Assembly: GCF_902143375.2 (NCBI RefSeq)
Contig: NZ_CABFVA020000086.1
Location: 1 to 51,962 of the forward strand
Direction of reading: 5' to 3'
Length of the DNA stretch: 51,962 nucleotides
Source: Methylacidimicrobium tartarophylax
Lineage (GTDB): Bacteria; Verrucomicrobiota; Verrucomicrobiia; Methylacidiphilales; Methylacidiphilaceae
The notes beneath the pieces were generated by a model. The model ran no database searches. It worked only from the letters and a program-made list of their open reading frames with translations, and was not told the DNA's origin. Positions 16,579 to 25,013 of this stretch are shown here, piece by piece. The translations under genes were made by a program, and so were the position numbers. Positions within the stretch are counted from its first letter, which is position 1. Every line of letters starts with the position of its first letter.

Positions 16579-17433
16579 ATGAAGCGGCAGCACGAAAAGA
16601 GGGTAGGGAAAGAGGACGAGGAGCCTCCCCGGGAGGAAGGCCGCGAAAGCGACCAGACCGAGGCGACTCCGGTCTGTGAGGGTCCCCGGCTCTGGGTCGT
16701 GGCAACCCCGATCGGAAACTTGGAAGATATCACTCTGCGGGCCTTGCGCATCCTGCGGGACGCGGATCTGGTCGCGGCCGAGGATACGCGGCGGACGGGC
16801 CAGCTCCTGGCTCACTACGGAATCCACAAGCCCTTGGTGAGCTGCCACCGGTTCAATGAAGCCCAGCGGCTTTCGGGGCTTCTTGCATCGCTGCGCGAGG
16901 GGAAGAGGGTGGCGCTGGTGAGCGATGCAGGGATGCCGGGGATTTCGGACCCCGGGGAGAGGCTTTTGCGGCGGTGTGTCGAGGAGGGGATCCGGGTGGA
17001 AGTGATTCCGGGGCCCTCCTCGGTCTTGGCGGCCCTGTTGGCTTCCGGATTTTCGACGACCCCCTTCTATTTCGGAGGCTTTCTTCCGGTAAAAGGGGGA
17101 GCGCGGACCAGAGAGTGGGCGGCCGCCGGGGCGCGCGCCTGCACCTCGGTCTATTTCGAATCGCCCCACCGGCTGCGACGGTCGCTGGAAGAGGCGGCTC
17201 CGGTCCTGGGGAGCCGGAGGATCTGCCTGGCCCGGGAGCTGACCAAGAAGTTCGAGGAGGTTCTCCGCGGGAGTACGGAAGCGCTGCTGGCGGAGTTCCA
17301 GGGCCGCGAGCCGAGAGGAGAGTTTTGCATCGTGGTGGAAGGGGCCGAGGAAGCAAGGCGCGCGTCCGGAAGAAATCAGGGACGGGGAGACGGAGCCGAT
17401 CCTAGTCTTTCCAGGTCGAACCCGGTAGTGTAG
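16579..17433 (+). CDS. rsmI: 16S rRNA (cytidine1402-2'-O)-methyltransferase RsmI
   Basis: A 284-aa SAM-dependent tetrapyrrole-methylase-fold enzyme methylating the ribose of C1402 in 16S rRNA. Motifs: LWVVATPIGNLEDITLRAL (about 38-56), AEDTRRTGQLL, VSDAGMPGISDPG, IPGPSSVLAAL and FESPHRL. A charged 35-residue N-terminal extension precedes the domain and a low-complexity tail follows it. The ATG at 16579 was chosen; the longer open frame upstream crosses the tRNA gene and cannot be coding. Confidence 0.94.
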   Translation: MKRQHEKRVGKEDEEPPREEGRESDQTEATPVCEGPRLWVVATPIGNLEDITLRALRILRDADLVAAEDTRRTGQLLAHYGIHKPLVSCHRFNEAQRLSGLLASLREGKRVALVSDAGMPGISDPGERLLRRCVEEGIRVEVIPGPSSVLAALLASGFSTTPFYFGGFLPVKGGARTREWAAAGARACTSVYFESPHRLRRSLEEAAPVLGSRRICLARELTKKFEEVLRGSTEALLAEFQGREPRGEFCIVVEGAEEARRASGRNQGRGDGADPSLSRSNPVV

Positions 17434-17444
17434 AAGAACGGAGC

Positions 17445-17975
17445 GTGCGGAAGTTCTCTCTTTTTCTCTGGGTCGGGCTGCTCGGGCTGCTCGGGCTGCC
17501 GGCGAGTGGGTTGGCCGGGGAGGTGCGGCGGGCCTACGAACTGCAGCCCGGAGGCGAGTATCTCGCCCTCGATCGTCGGGTCAAGGTGACCAAGGTTTGG
17601 AATCTCCTGAATGTTCCGGTTAAGAAGTCCAAGACGGGCAACATCCAGAGCCTGATGTACGAGAAGCTGTACTGGAACTGGGGAGCGATCACCCCTGAGG
17701 AGACGGCCATGCGGCAGGGCGACATCTACGTGATCAGCTGGAAGAACCGAGGGAAGCCGCGGGATTTCTTGGCCCGGTTCGAGTATCGGCAGACGAAGAC
17801 GCGCGAGGCCGTCTGGTCGCAAGTCGATTTCTCCCGGCACGCGCACGGAAACGTCCGGTCGATCTTCCAAGTGGTCGGAGACGACTACACGCAACATGGG
17901 CGGATCTACGCGTGGCGCTTCACACTGGTCAACGGTAGCCGGATCGTCGCCCAAGCCAAATCCTTTATCTGGTGA
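17445..17975 (+). CDS. secreted protein of unknown function
   Basis: A 176-aa protein starting with GTG. Residues 1-24 are a signal peptide (FSLFLWVGLLGLLGLPASGLAG). The mature part is rich in basic and aromatic residues without a motif I recognise; it contains no cysteine. It is the first gene of a run whose next member, exbB, starts on the last base of this stop codon, so it is probably translated with the ExbB-ExbD-TonB-like genes and may be periplasmic. Function not assigned. Confidence 0.75.
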   Translation: MRKFSLFLWVGLLGLLGLPASGLAGEVRRAYELQPGGEYLALDRRVKVTKVWNLLNVPVKKSKTGNIQSLMYEKLYWNWGAITPEETAMRQGDIYVISWKNRGKPRDFLARFEYRQTKTREAVWSQVDFSRHAHGNVRSIFQVVGDDYTQHGRIYAWRFTLVNGSRIVAQAKSFIW

Positions 17976-18724
17976 TGTCGGTCTATACTCTTTTTCTTTT
18001 GGCGGCAGGCCAGGCGAATCCCCGCGTGGTCCCGGAAGCGATCAGCCTTTTTGAGATCATCCACCGCGGCGGGCTCGTCATGTGGCCGATCCTTCTCTGC
18101 AGCGTCCTCGCCGCCGGGGTCTTCCTGGAGCGGATGCTCTTCTACCGAAAAGCGGAGTGCAATGTGGACTCCTTCCTGACCGGTCTTGGGAACTTACTGC
18201 GGAAGGGAAGATACGAGGAAGCCCTCCTTCGCTGCCAGGAAACGCCCGCCCGGGCGGCCGAGATCGCGCGGCAGGCAATCCTGCGGCGGGATTATCCGCC
18301 GGCCGAACTGCGGGAGATGACACGGGAGGCGTCCCAGCTCGCTCTGCCCCCGCTCGAAGCCCACCTCCCCATTTTAGCGACGATCAGCTATGTCGCCCCT
18401 CTTCTCGGCCTTTTGGGAACCATTACCGGCATGATCGAGGCGTTTCTCGCCATGAACCGGGCCTCGGGCTCGGTCTCGGTGAGCGACCTGGCCTCGGGCA
18501 TCTGGGTGGCCCTAGTGAGCGCCGCCGCGGGAATCGCGGTAGCCATTCCCACCTCGATCGCTTATAATTATCTTTTAATCCGCGTTACGGCGATCGCGCA
18601 GGACATCGAACGCGTAGCCATCGAGGTTCTGCACGCGCTCGCCGACGGCAAAAGATCGAACCGTGCCGCTTCCTTCCCCAACGAGATTGCAGCCTCGCTT
18701 GGCCCTGCTGCGCGGGACGACTGA
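17975..18724 (+). CDS. MotA/TolQ/ExbB proton-channel family protein
   Basis: A 249-aa inner-membrane protein with three helices (about 30-50, 135-155 and 170-195). The signature PLLGLLGTITGMIEAF lies in helix 2 and VALVSAAAGIAVAIPTSIAYN in helix 3. With the ExbD-like and TonB-like genes that follow it forms a proton-driven motor energising outer-membrane receptors. The ATG at 17975 overlaps the preceding stop by one base. Its 3' end overlaps the next gene by 62 nt. The TonB receptor at 2658 is a plausible but unproven client. Confidence 0.88.
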   Translation: MSVYTLFLLAAGQANPRVVPEAISLFEIIHRGGLVMWPILLCSVLAAGVFLERMLFYRKAECNVDSFLTGLGNLLRKGRYEEALLRCQETPARAAEIARQAILRRDYPPAELREMTREASQLALPPLEAHLPILATISYVAPLLGLLGTITGMIEAFLAMNRASGSVSVSDLASGIWVALVSAAAGIAVAIPTSIAYNYLLIRVTAIAQDIERVAIEVLHALADGKRSNRAASFPNEIAASLGPAARDD

Positions 18725-19130
18725 CCTGGTCCCCCTGGTCACGGTCGTTTTCCTGCTTCTGCTTTTCTTCCTTCTCGGCTCCTCTTTCGTCACCCAGCCG
18801 GGGCTCGTGGTCGAGCTCCCGAAGAGCTCCCTTGGGGTTCGGCTCCCCGCCGGAGGCTGGATCGTTTCGGTGACCTTGACCCCGGAAACCAAGGGGGGAG
18901 GCGGCCGAAAGCCTTTAATCTTTTGCAATGACGAGATCTTTGATCTCCCCGGCTTCCGCAAGCTGCTCGAGGACGCGGGCCGAGGCCGACCGCCGCAGAC
19001 GCTGGTGATCCGGGCAGACAAGGAGGCTCCCGCCGGGCTCTTGGTGGAGATCATGAACGCTGCCCTCGCGCAAAAATGGTCGGTTCTGCTGGCCACGCAG
19101 CCCGAAGGGGAACGCCGGGGGGGGCCGTGA
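18663..19130 (+). CDS. ExbD/TolR-family biopolymer transport protein
   Basis: A 155-aa protein with one N-terminal membrane helix (about 22-42). An acidic residue at its start (TTDLVPLVTVVF) corresponds to the proton-accepting Asp of ExbD/TolR. A periplasmic domain containing LVIRADKEAPAGLLVEIMNA follows. The start is GTG at 18663, inside the end of the exbB-like gene; it ends overlapping the GTG of the tonB-like gene. The three overlapping genes are almost certainly one transcript. Confidence 0.88.
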   Translation: MPLPSPTRLQPRLALLRGTTDLVPLVTVVFLLLLFFLLGSSFVTQPGLVVELPKSSLGVRLPAGGWIVSVTLTPETKGGGGRKPLIFCNDEIFDLPGFRKLLEDAGRGRPPQTLVIRADKEAPAGLLVEIMNAALAQKWSVLLATQPEGERRGGP

Positions 19131-19879
19131 GCCGTGGGGAGCTGGGGCGGTCCTCCGGAGGGGATCTCCGCCTGCGGCTCGTGCTGACCTGTGCGGCGGC
19201 CGCCGCCGTCCACCTCTTGGTGCTGATCTACTGTGACGTCACCTACGTCCCGCCGCTTCTGGAACCCCTCCCGACCAGCCATGTCTATCTCTTCTCGGCA
19301 GCCGATTCGAATTCCGCCTTCGCTCGCCACATCGGCCTCTGGATCGAGCTCGCGGACCCGAGCCGTCTCATCCGTCCCCGCAGCACCCTTTTGGATGCTC
19401 CACGACCGGTGGCGTTGCAGCCCCTCCCGGCCGAGCGGGAAAAGATGGACCAACCCGTCCCGGGTTCGCATGACCCCGAACTCTTCCCTGTTCGACCCGT
19501 GGACCCCCGAAATGCTCTCTGGTTGCCCCTTCCACCCATCCCCCCGCCCGCGACGGCAGGCCTGCAGGCCCCCGTCCCTCCCGAAAGCGTCGCCGAGTTC
19601 GATGAGGCGCTTTCCCGTCGTCTGCCCACTCCATGGAAGCCGCCGATGGCCTCGGTCCGGCTGCTTTCGGAGACGGGGCCGACCATCGTCCGCCTTGCCG
19701 TCGATGCGCGGGGAGTCCCCTGCGCTGTCCTCCTCCAAGAGAGCTGCGGGGAGAGACGAGTGGACGAGTCCGCGCTCCGGGAGATCCAGCGGCTTCGCTT
19801 TTCGCCTGATCCCGGCTCACTCGTAACCTGGGGGCGAGTCAAGGTCTTTTGGCATTTTCGAGAGCAGGAGGCGCCATGA
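19127..19879 (+). CDS. TonB-like energy transducer
   Basis: A 250-aa protein from a GTG at 19127. It has a short basic N-terminus, one membrane helix (about 17-34, LVLTCAAAAAVHLLVLIY), a proline-rich periplasmic linker (LPLPPIPPPATAGLQAPVPP) and a C-terminal domain similar to TonB/TolA, with RLAVDARGVPCAVLLQESCG and ESALREIQRLRF. The order exbB-exbD-tonB and the overlapping frames support the call; sequence similarity alone is modest. It would carry proton-motive energy to TonB receptors. Confidence 0.75.
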   Translation: MSRGELGRSSGGDLRLRLVLTCAAAAAVHLLVLIYCDVTYVPPLLEPLPTSHVYLFSAADSNSAFARHIGLWIELADPSRLIRPRSTLLDAPRPVALQPLPAEREKMDQPVPGSHDPELFPVRPVDPRNALWLPLPPIPPPATAGLQAPVPPESVAEFDEALSRRLPTPWKPPMASVRLLSETGPTIVRLAVDARGVPCAVLLQESCGERRVDESALREIQRLRFSPDPGSLVTWGRVKVFWHFREQEAP

Positions 19880-20121
19880 TGCGGATCACGATGCCGGAGG
19901 CGTTTCTCCTCTACGTCGCCGTTCCTCTTGCGGTCCTTCTTTGGGTATGGTTTTCTTTTGCCGCAAGAAGGGGCGCTTGGCGGCGTTCGGCCCGAAAGGG
20001 GGTCGTTTGCCGGTTCTGCGGGGAGAGGGTCACGATTCCGCCGAATCGCCAGGAGTTTCGATGTCCGTCGTGCTCGGCGGAACAGCGAGTGATCGCCAAA
20101 GAAGAGAAAGGGGCAATCTGA
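19876..20121 (+). CDS. small membrane protein with C-terminal zinc ribbon
   Basis: An 81-aa protein with one membrane helix (about 9-30, AFLLYVAVPLAVLLWVWFSF), a basic stretch and a CxxC-x14-CxxC zinc ribbon (C45, C48, C63, C66). The start at 19876 has AGGAGG 7 nt upstream; a second ATG follows immediately. It overlaps the tonB-like stop by 4 nt and ends 2 nt before guaB3, so it links the two groups of genes in one transcript. I do not recognise the family. Confidence 0.75.
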   Translation: MMRITMPEAFLLYVAVPLAVLLWVWFSFAARRGAWRRSARKGVVCRFCGERVTIPPNRQEFRCPSCSAEQRVIAKEEKGAI

Positions 20122-20123
20122 TC

Positions 20124-21302
20124 ATGGGAATGTGGATTGGAAAGAATCGTAAGGCGCGGGTCTGTTACGGATTTGACGAGATTTCACTCGTCCCGGGGAG
20201 AATCACCATCAATCCCGATGAGGTGGATACGAGCTTTACGATCCCTCATCCCTCGGGAGAGCCGCTCCGGCTCAAAATTCCCATCCTGGCCAGCGCCATG
20301 GACGGGGTGACCGACGTCCCCTTTTGCGTCGAGATGGCCCGATTGGGGGGCCTCGGCATCCTCAACCTTGAAGGGGTGCAGACGCGCTACGAGGATCCCC
20401 GCGCGGTGATCCAGGAAATCATCTCGGCGGACCAGGGAAAAGTGACCGAGCTTCTGCAAAAGATCTACTCGGCACCGATCCAGGAGAACCTGATCGCCAA
20501 GCGAATCGAGGAGATCAAGGCGCAGGGGGTGCCCGCAGCCGTCTCGGCGATTCCGCAAAAGGCCCTCGCCTTCGGCGCCATCGCCCAGGAGGTAGGGGTC
20601 GATCTCTTCCTGATCCAGTCGACGGTCAGCACGGCCAAGCATATCTCCCGCCAGTACCCTTCCCTCGACCTCTCCGCCTTCTGCCGCCAGATGCGGGCGC
20701 CGGTCATCATCGGCAATGCGGTCACCTATGACGTCGTCCTCGACCTGATGGAGTGCGGGGTCAGCGGAGTCCTGATCGGGGTGGGGCCGGGGGCGGCTTG
20801 CACCTCGCGCGGGGTGCTTGGACTCGGGGTACCCCAGGTCACGGCTACGGTCGACTCGGCTGCCGCGCGAGACGCCTATTACAAGAAGACGGGGCGCTAC
20901 GTCCCGATCATCACCGACGGCGGGATGCGCCGGGGAGGAGATCTCTGCAAGGCCATCGCCTGCGGGGGGGATGCCGCCATGATCGGCTCGGCGTTCGCCC
21001 GGGCCGAAGAGTCCCCGGGTCGAGGAAGCCACTGGGGCATGGCCACACCCCATGCGAATCTTCCCCGAGGCACGCGGATTCAGATGGGGATCAGCGGCCC
21101 CTTGCGACAGATTCTCTTCGGGCCGGCGACGGTGGATGACGGCTCACAAAACCTCGTCGGCGCCCTCATGACCTCGATGGGGAACGCAGGGGCGGCCACG
21201 ATCCGGGAATTTCAAGAAACCGAGGTAATCATCGCGCCAAGCATTCAATCCGAAGGCAAGCTTTTTCAGATGGTGCAGTCGGTCGGGATGGGCACCCGCT
21301 AA
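20124..21302 (+). CDS. guaB3: GuaB3-family IMP dehydrogenase-related protein
   Basis: A 392-aa TIM-barrel protein without CBS domains. It starts [20 protein letters not shown] and carries [10 protein letters not shown], a [10 protein letters not shown] motif, the flavin/nucleotide loop and the catalytic-type cysteine C226 in [18 protein letters not shown]. These match the GuaB3 family rather than classical GuaB. Recent work on cyanobacterial GuaB3 reports GMP-reductase-like activity, so the label IMP dehydrogenase should be used with care; the chemistry here is not proven. It lies 4 nt upstream of guaA, so a role at the IMP/XMP/GMP node is well supported. Confidence 0.88.
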   Translation: MGMWIGKNRKARVCYGFDEISLVPGRITINPDEVDTSFTIPHPSGEPLRLKIPILASAMDGVTDVPFCVEMARLGGLGILNLEGVQTRYEDPRAVIQEIISADQGKVTELLQKIYSAPIQENLIAKRIEEIKAQGVPAAVSAIPQKALAFGAIAQEVGVDLFLIQSTVSTAKHISRQYPSLDLSAFCRQMRAPVIIGNAVTYDVVLDLMECGVSGVLIGVGPGAACTSRGVLGLGVPQVTATVDSAAARDAYYKKTGRYVPIITDGGMRRGGDLCKAIACGGDAAMIGSAFARAEESPGRGSHWGMATPHANLPRGTRIQMGISGPLRQILFGPATVDDGSQNLVGALMTSMGNAGAATIREFQETEVIIAPSIQSEGKLFQMVQSVGMGTR

Positions 21303-21306
21303 GCCG

Positions 21307-22920
21307 ATGTCGCCTCCTCCCACCGCTTTGGCGAAGACCCCCGAAGTAGAAGGGTCCGCGACGCGGGCGGACGAGGGCGAGGCCGAAAGCCGGATCGTCA
21401 TCCTCGACTTCGGCTCGCAGTACACCCAGCTCATCGCCCGCCGGATCCGGGAGCTCGGGGTCTTCTCGGAGATCGTCTCTCCCGAGACCCCCGCTCGCGC
21501 TCTGGCCCGGCCGGGGGTAAAGGGTCTCGTCCTCTCCGGAGGACCGTCGAGCGTCGCCCAAGAAGGGGCGCCCGTGCCCGATCCGGCGCTCTTCACCCTT
21601 GGACTTCCGGTGCTTGGGATCTGCTATGGACTCCAAGTCATGACCCGGCTTCTGGGCGGGGAGGTCGAGCGGGCGAAATCCGGCGAATACGGGCGGGCGG
21701 CGCTCGAGTGGCGTGCCTCTTCCCCGCTCTCCGCCGAGCTTCCCAGCCATTCGACGGTCTGGAATAGCCACGGCGACCGGGTATTACAGCCGCCCAAGGG
21801 CTTCGTCGTTCTCGCGCGGACCCAAGAAGAGCCCCATGCCGCGATCGCCGACCCGGATCGCCGGCTCTACGGCCTCCAGTTCCATCCGGAAGTGACCCAT
21901 ACCGACCTGGGGAAGGAGATCTTCGCCAACTTTCTCTTCCGGATCTGCCACGCTCCGGCAAGCTGGAAGCTCTCCTCTTTTCTCGACCGGAGCTGCGCCG
22001 AAATCCGGGCAAAGGTCGGAGGCGAGCAGGTGATCCTGGGATTGAGCGGAGGAGTCGATTCGAGCGTCGCCGCGGCCCTGCTCCATCGGGCCATCGGCGA
22101 CCAGCTCCACTGCCTCTTCGTCGACAACGGCCTCCTCCGCCAGGGAGAAGTGGAGACCGTGCGCCATCTCTTCGGCGAGCAGATGGGCTTTGCGCTCCAC
22201 GTCGTGGATGCGTCGGCGCGCTTCCTGGCGAAGCTGCGGGGGGTGGCCGATCCGGAGCGGAAGCGGAAGATCATCGGACGGGAGTTCATCCATGTATTCG
22301 AGGAGGCTGCCCGGAAGCTGGGACCGGTCCGGTTCCTGGCGCAGGGGACCCTCTATCCCGACTGCATCGAAAGCGCCGCGGCGGGCCACGGCCGGCCCGC
22401 GGTGATCAAGAGCCATCACAATGTGGGCGGGCTGCCGAAGCGGATGAAGATGCACCTGATCGAGCCGCTCCGCCTTCTGTTCAAGGACGAAGTCCGGGCA
22501 CTGGGCGAGCTTCTGGAGCTTCCCCGGGAGATCCTCTTCCGCCACCCCTTCCCCGGCCCGGGCTTGGCCGTCCGCTGCCTGGCTCCGATCAATCCCCACC
22601 ATCTCGCGCTGCTTCGCGCAGCCGACGCGATCGTGGTCGAGGAGATCCGCCGGGCGGGCCTCTACGAGGAGGTCTGGCAAGCCTTCGCCGTTCTTCTCCC
22701 TGCCCGGAGCGTGGGGGTCATGGGCGATGCCCGAACCTACGAATTGACCGCCGCGGTCCGGGCCGTGCAGAGCGTCGATGGGATGACCGCCGACTGGGCG
22801 CGGCTGCCCGGTGAGGTCCTTTCCCGGATCTCCAACCGGATCATCCAGGAGGTTCGCGGAATCAACCGGGTCGTCTACGACATCTCCTCCAAGCCGCCCG
22901 CGACAATCGAGTGGGAGTGA
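21307..22920 (+). CDS. guaA: GMP synthase (glutamine-hydrolysing)
   Basis: A 537-aa two-domain enzyme making GMP from XMP, ATP and glutamine. The class I amidotransferase domain has [17 protein letters not shown], the nucleophile C106 in LGICYG and the FHPEVTHT motif. The synthetase domain has the PP-loop [15 protein letters not shown], and the C-terminal dimerisation domain ends [11 protein letters not shown] as in all GuaA. An N-terminal extension of about 28 residues is not conserved, so the true start may be further in. Probably the last gene of the exbB-to-guaA transcript. Confidence 0.97.
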   Translation: MSPPPTALAKTPEVEGSATRADEGEAESRIVILDFGSQYTQLIARRIRELGVFSEIVSPETPARALARPGVKGLVLSGGPSSVAQEGAPVPDPALFTLGLPVLGICYGLQVMTRLLGGEVERAKSGEYGRAALEWRASSPLSAELPSHSTVWNSHGDRVLQPPKGFVVLARTQEEPHAAIADPDRRLYGLQFHPEVTHTDLGKEIFANFLFRICHAPASWKLSSFLDRSCAEIRAKVGGEQVILGLSGGVDSSVAAALLHRAIGDQLHCLFVDNGLLRQGEVETVRHLFGEQMGFALHVVDASARFLAKLRGVADPERKRKIIGREFIHVFEEAARKLGPVRFLAQGTLYPDCIESAAAGHGRPAVIKSHHNVGGLPKRMKMHLIEPLRLLFKDEVRALGELLELPREILFRHPFPGPGLAVRCLAPINPHHLALLRAADAIVVEEIRRAGLYEEVWQAFAVLLPARSVGVMGDARTYELTAAVRAVQSVDGMTADWARLPGEVLSRISNRIIQEVRGINRVVYDISSKPPATIEWE

Positions 22921-22947
22921 GGTTGTCCCATCGGGGACTATTCTAAT

Positions 22948-23002
22948 CGCCATTTCTCACCAACTTCGTACCCGAGGCGCAGCGAAAATGGGCCTGGATG
23001 GA
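22948..23002 (+). repeat. dispersed inverted-repeat element, left half only
   Basis: CGCCATTTCTCACCAACTTC, then GTACCCGAGGCGCAGCG and ATGGGCCTGGATGG match the left half of the family with the CCGCCATT-type outer arm also seen at 7357-7536. The right half is missing. The ATG at 22988 inside it opens the frame that runs into the methyltransferase gene. Confidence 0.75.
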
Positions 23003-24718
23003 TTGTCTGACCGCCTGGCAAGCAGCCATGGGGAGGGGCCGATTCCCCGGAACGGAGACGCGGGCCAAGGTAGCTGCTCACAGGGAAGAACTGCGCACCT
23101 GCCGGCGAGCGGAGGGGGGCTAAATGTCGGCCTGCGCGCACAAGCCACTTTGCAGAAGACAAACATAACGGCGCCCCCAAAGATTGAAAAACGGGATGCC
23201 ACCAGTCCGGAGGCCCGGTCCGCAGACTTCGTGGCCGGCAAGATCCAACAGCTCATGGCCCTGTTTCCCGAGCTGATTACCGAAGGCAAGAACGGTCCAG
23301 CCGTTAATGTGGATCGGCTCAAAGCCTTGGTGGGCGACAGAACGGTGACCGATGCCGATGAGAAGTATGGCCTGAACTGGTACGGCAAGCGCCGCGCATG
23401 GCAACTGGCGCTCACCCCCAGCACCGGCACGTTGCGCCCTTGCCCGGAAAAAAGCGTCGATTGGGCCACCAGTCGCCACCGGATGATTGAGGGCGACAAC
23501 CTCGAAGTCCTCAAGCTGCTACAGAAGAGCTACGGAGGCAGGGTCAAGCTCATCTATATCGACCCGCCGTACAACACCGGCAAGGATTTCGTCTACCCGG
23601 ACCGTTTTCAGGAGAGCATCAAAAATGATCCGGATTGGACCCGAAAGGGACAAGGCGGGGAGAAGATCCGCAGCAACACCGAAGCAAGCGGCCGATTTCA
23701 TACCAATTGGCTGAATATGATCTACCCGAGGCTGAAGCTCGCCCGGGAGCTACTCTGCGAAGAGGGCGTGATCTTTATCTCCATCGGTGATCGCGAGTTA
23801 GCCAATCTGCGCCAGGTTTGCGACGAGCTTTTCGGGGAAGAGCATTTTATTGCCCACATTGTCTGGGAGAAGAAGTACACGCGCTCCAACGATGCAACCT
23901 GGTTCTCGGCGAACCACGACCACATTCTGGCCTATGCGAAAAACAAGGAGCGGCTAAGGCTGAACCGGCAAGAGCGCAATCAGAAGCAGCTGAAAAGCTA
24001 TACCAACCCGGACCACCATCCGAAAGGTCCATGGAAAGCCACGCCACTCCATGCGAAAAGCGGCACCAACACAAAGTCGTTTACGTTCCGGAACGGGATC
24101 GTCTGGGCTCCGCCCAAAGGGACGTTCCGCCGGTTCAATGACGCGACCATGCAGCAAATGGAGGAAGGGAATGAGATCTGGTTTGGGGAGAAAGGGGGAC
24201 AAACCCCCCAGAGAAAGTCCTTCCTGAGTGAGGTAAAACAGGGCGTCACCCCGGTCACGCTCTGGCCCTATCAGGAGGTCGGGCATAGCCATGAGGCCAA
24301 CAATGAGCTAAAGGCGTTGGGCCTTGGCGGCATTTTTGAAAACCCGAAGCCGGTCCGGCTTCTTCGGCGGATGATCCACCTGGCGACGAGCCCCGATCGG
24401 GAGGAGATCGTTCTCGATTTTTTTGCCGGTTCCGGAACGACGGCCCAGGCGGTGTTAGAGGCGAACGTGCAGGACGGCGGCAACCGAAGGTTTATCTGCG
24501 TTCAGCTGCCTTACCCGCTCTCCCGCCCCGTGCATGACGAGCGGATGACGTTGACCACGATTGCCGATATGACCTCCGAAAGGATACGCCGGGCGGCCCG
24601 AGCCCTTCGGGCCCGTCAGGAAACATACAAAGGAGACCTGGGTTTTCGCGTCTACCGGCTCAGCAGCTCGAATCAACGGTCGAAAGTAGGCACGTCGACG
24701 CGGATCCAAACTTTGTGA
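22988..24718 (+). CDS. type III-like (Mod) site-specific DNA methyltransferase, C-terminally truncated
   Basis: An N6-adenine/N4-cytosine DNA methyltransferase of the Mod type. Motif IV DPPY is in KLIYIDPPYNTGKDFVYPDRF, the SAM-binding FxGxG motif is in IVLDFFAGSGTTAQAVLEAN (near the C-terminus, beta-class order), and TLRPCPEKSVDW with MIEGDNLEVLKLLQKSY are typical of the N-terminal region. Homology begins at about 23225. Starts at 22988 (inside a repeat), 23150 (TTG), 23231 (GTG) and 23254 are all possible. The protein breaks off at GFRVYRLSSSN and its stop lies in another repeat copy, so the usual C-terminal region is missing. No res gene follows. Activity is doubtful. Confidence 0.8.
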   Translation: MGLDGLSDRLASSHGEGPIPRNGDAGQGSCSQGRTAHLPASGGGLNVGLRAQATLQKTNITAPPKIEKRDATSPEARSADFVAGKIQQLMALFPELITEGKNGPAVNVDRLKALVGDRTVTDADEKYGLNWYGKRRAWQLALTPSTGTLRPCPEKSVDWATSRHRMIEGDNLEVLKLLQKSYGGRVKLIYIDPPYNTGKDFVYPDRFQESIKNDPDWTRKGQGGEKIRSNTEASGRFHTNWLNMIYPRLKLARELLCEEGVIFISIGDRELANLRQVCDELFGEEHFIAHIVWEKKYTRSNDATWFSANHDHILAYAKNKERLRLNRQERNQKQLKSYTNPDHHPKGPWKATPLHAKSGTNTKSFTFRNGIVWAPPKGTFRRFNDATMQQMEEGNEIWFGEKGGQTPQRKSFLSEVKQGVTPVTLWPYQEVGHSHEANNELKALGLGGIFENPKPVRLLRRMIHLATSPDREEIVLDFFAGSGTTAQAVLEANVQDGGNRRFICVQLPYPLSRPVHDERMTLTTIADMTSERIRRAARALRARQETYKGDLGFRVYRLSSSNQRSKVGTSTRIQTL

Positions 24719-24825
24719 GACAGGCAAGCCGGCACCGGGATTGTTTCCCGTACGCTCTCCACTCTGGCGAACGGGTTGAGGATCCTGTCGCTGATGGGGT
24801 TCGTGTCGAGCAGAGAGCCGCTCAA
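24673..24825 (-). pseudogene. truncated VapC-type PIN-domain toxin
   Basis: A frame starting TTG at 24825 reads LSGSLLDTNPISDRILNPFA, then RVESVRETIPVPACL. The LLDTN with its metal-binding Asp, followed by ISD..+NP, is the N-terminus of VapC PIN ribonucleases. Homology is lost after about 30 residues, at the repeat fragment, so the rest of the roughly 130-aa toxin is gone. The start overlaps the preceding antitoxin-like stop by 4 nt, the usual vapBC arrangement. Confidence 0.5.
24692..24730 (-). repeat. dispersed inverted-repeat element, terminal fragment
   Basis: Read on the minus strand, GGCTTGCCTGTCTCACAAAG followed by TTTGGATCCG is the left end of the family (compare TGCCTGTCTCACAAAGTCCGAATCCG at 14358). 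It carries the stop codon of the truncated methyltransferase and marks the break in the vapC remnant. Confidence 0.7.
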
Positions 24826-24944
24826 AATATCTCCTCCGGCTTGGCGGGCATATCCTCGATTTCCGGGAATTGATCTTCCGGCCCAAGCGGTTCTTCCTTT
24901 TTCCACTCCGCTAGCAATTCGATGAGGTTCGTGGGTCTCTTCAT
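24822..24944 (-). CDS. short VapB-like antitoxin remnant
   Basis: A 40-aa ORF (MKRPTNLIELLAEWKKEEPL, then GPEDQFPEIEDMPAKPEEIF) whose acidic, proline-containing C-terminus resembles toxin-binding tails of VapBC-type antitoxins. It overlaps the truncated vapC by 4 nt. The same frame is open 75 nt farther upstream without an ATG, so an N-terminal DNA-binding part may have been lost. Identification rests mainly on the gene arrangement. Confidence 0.45.
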   Translation of the reverse strand: MKRPTNLIELLAEWKKEEPLGPEDQFPEIEDMPAKPEEIF

Positions 24945-25013
24945 AGATTCGATGATGAGCTTGCTGCTCCTGCGGGGCTGCCGTGCCGCCGAGAGTCGGA
25001 GAAGGAAATCCGT

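Noticed and set aside
23123-23167. 14-residue ORF after a GGAGG just upstream of mod
   Set aside because: Too short to support; out of frame with the methyltransferase.
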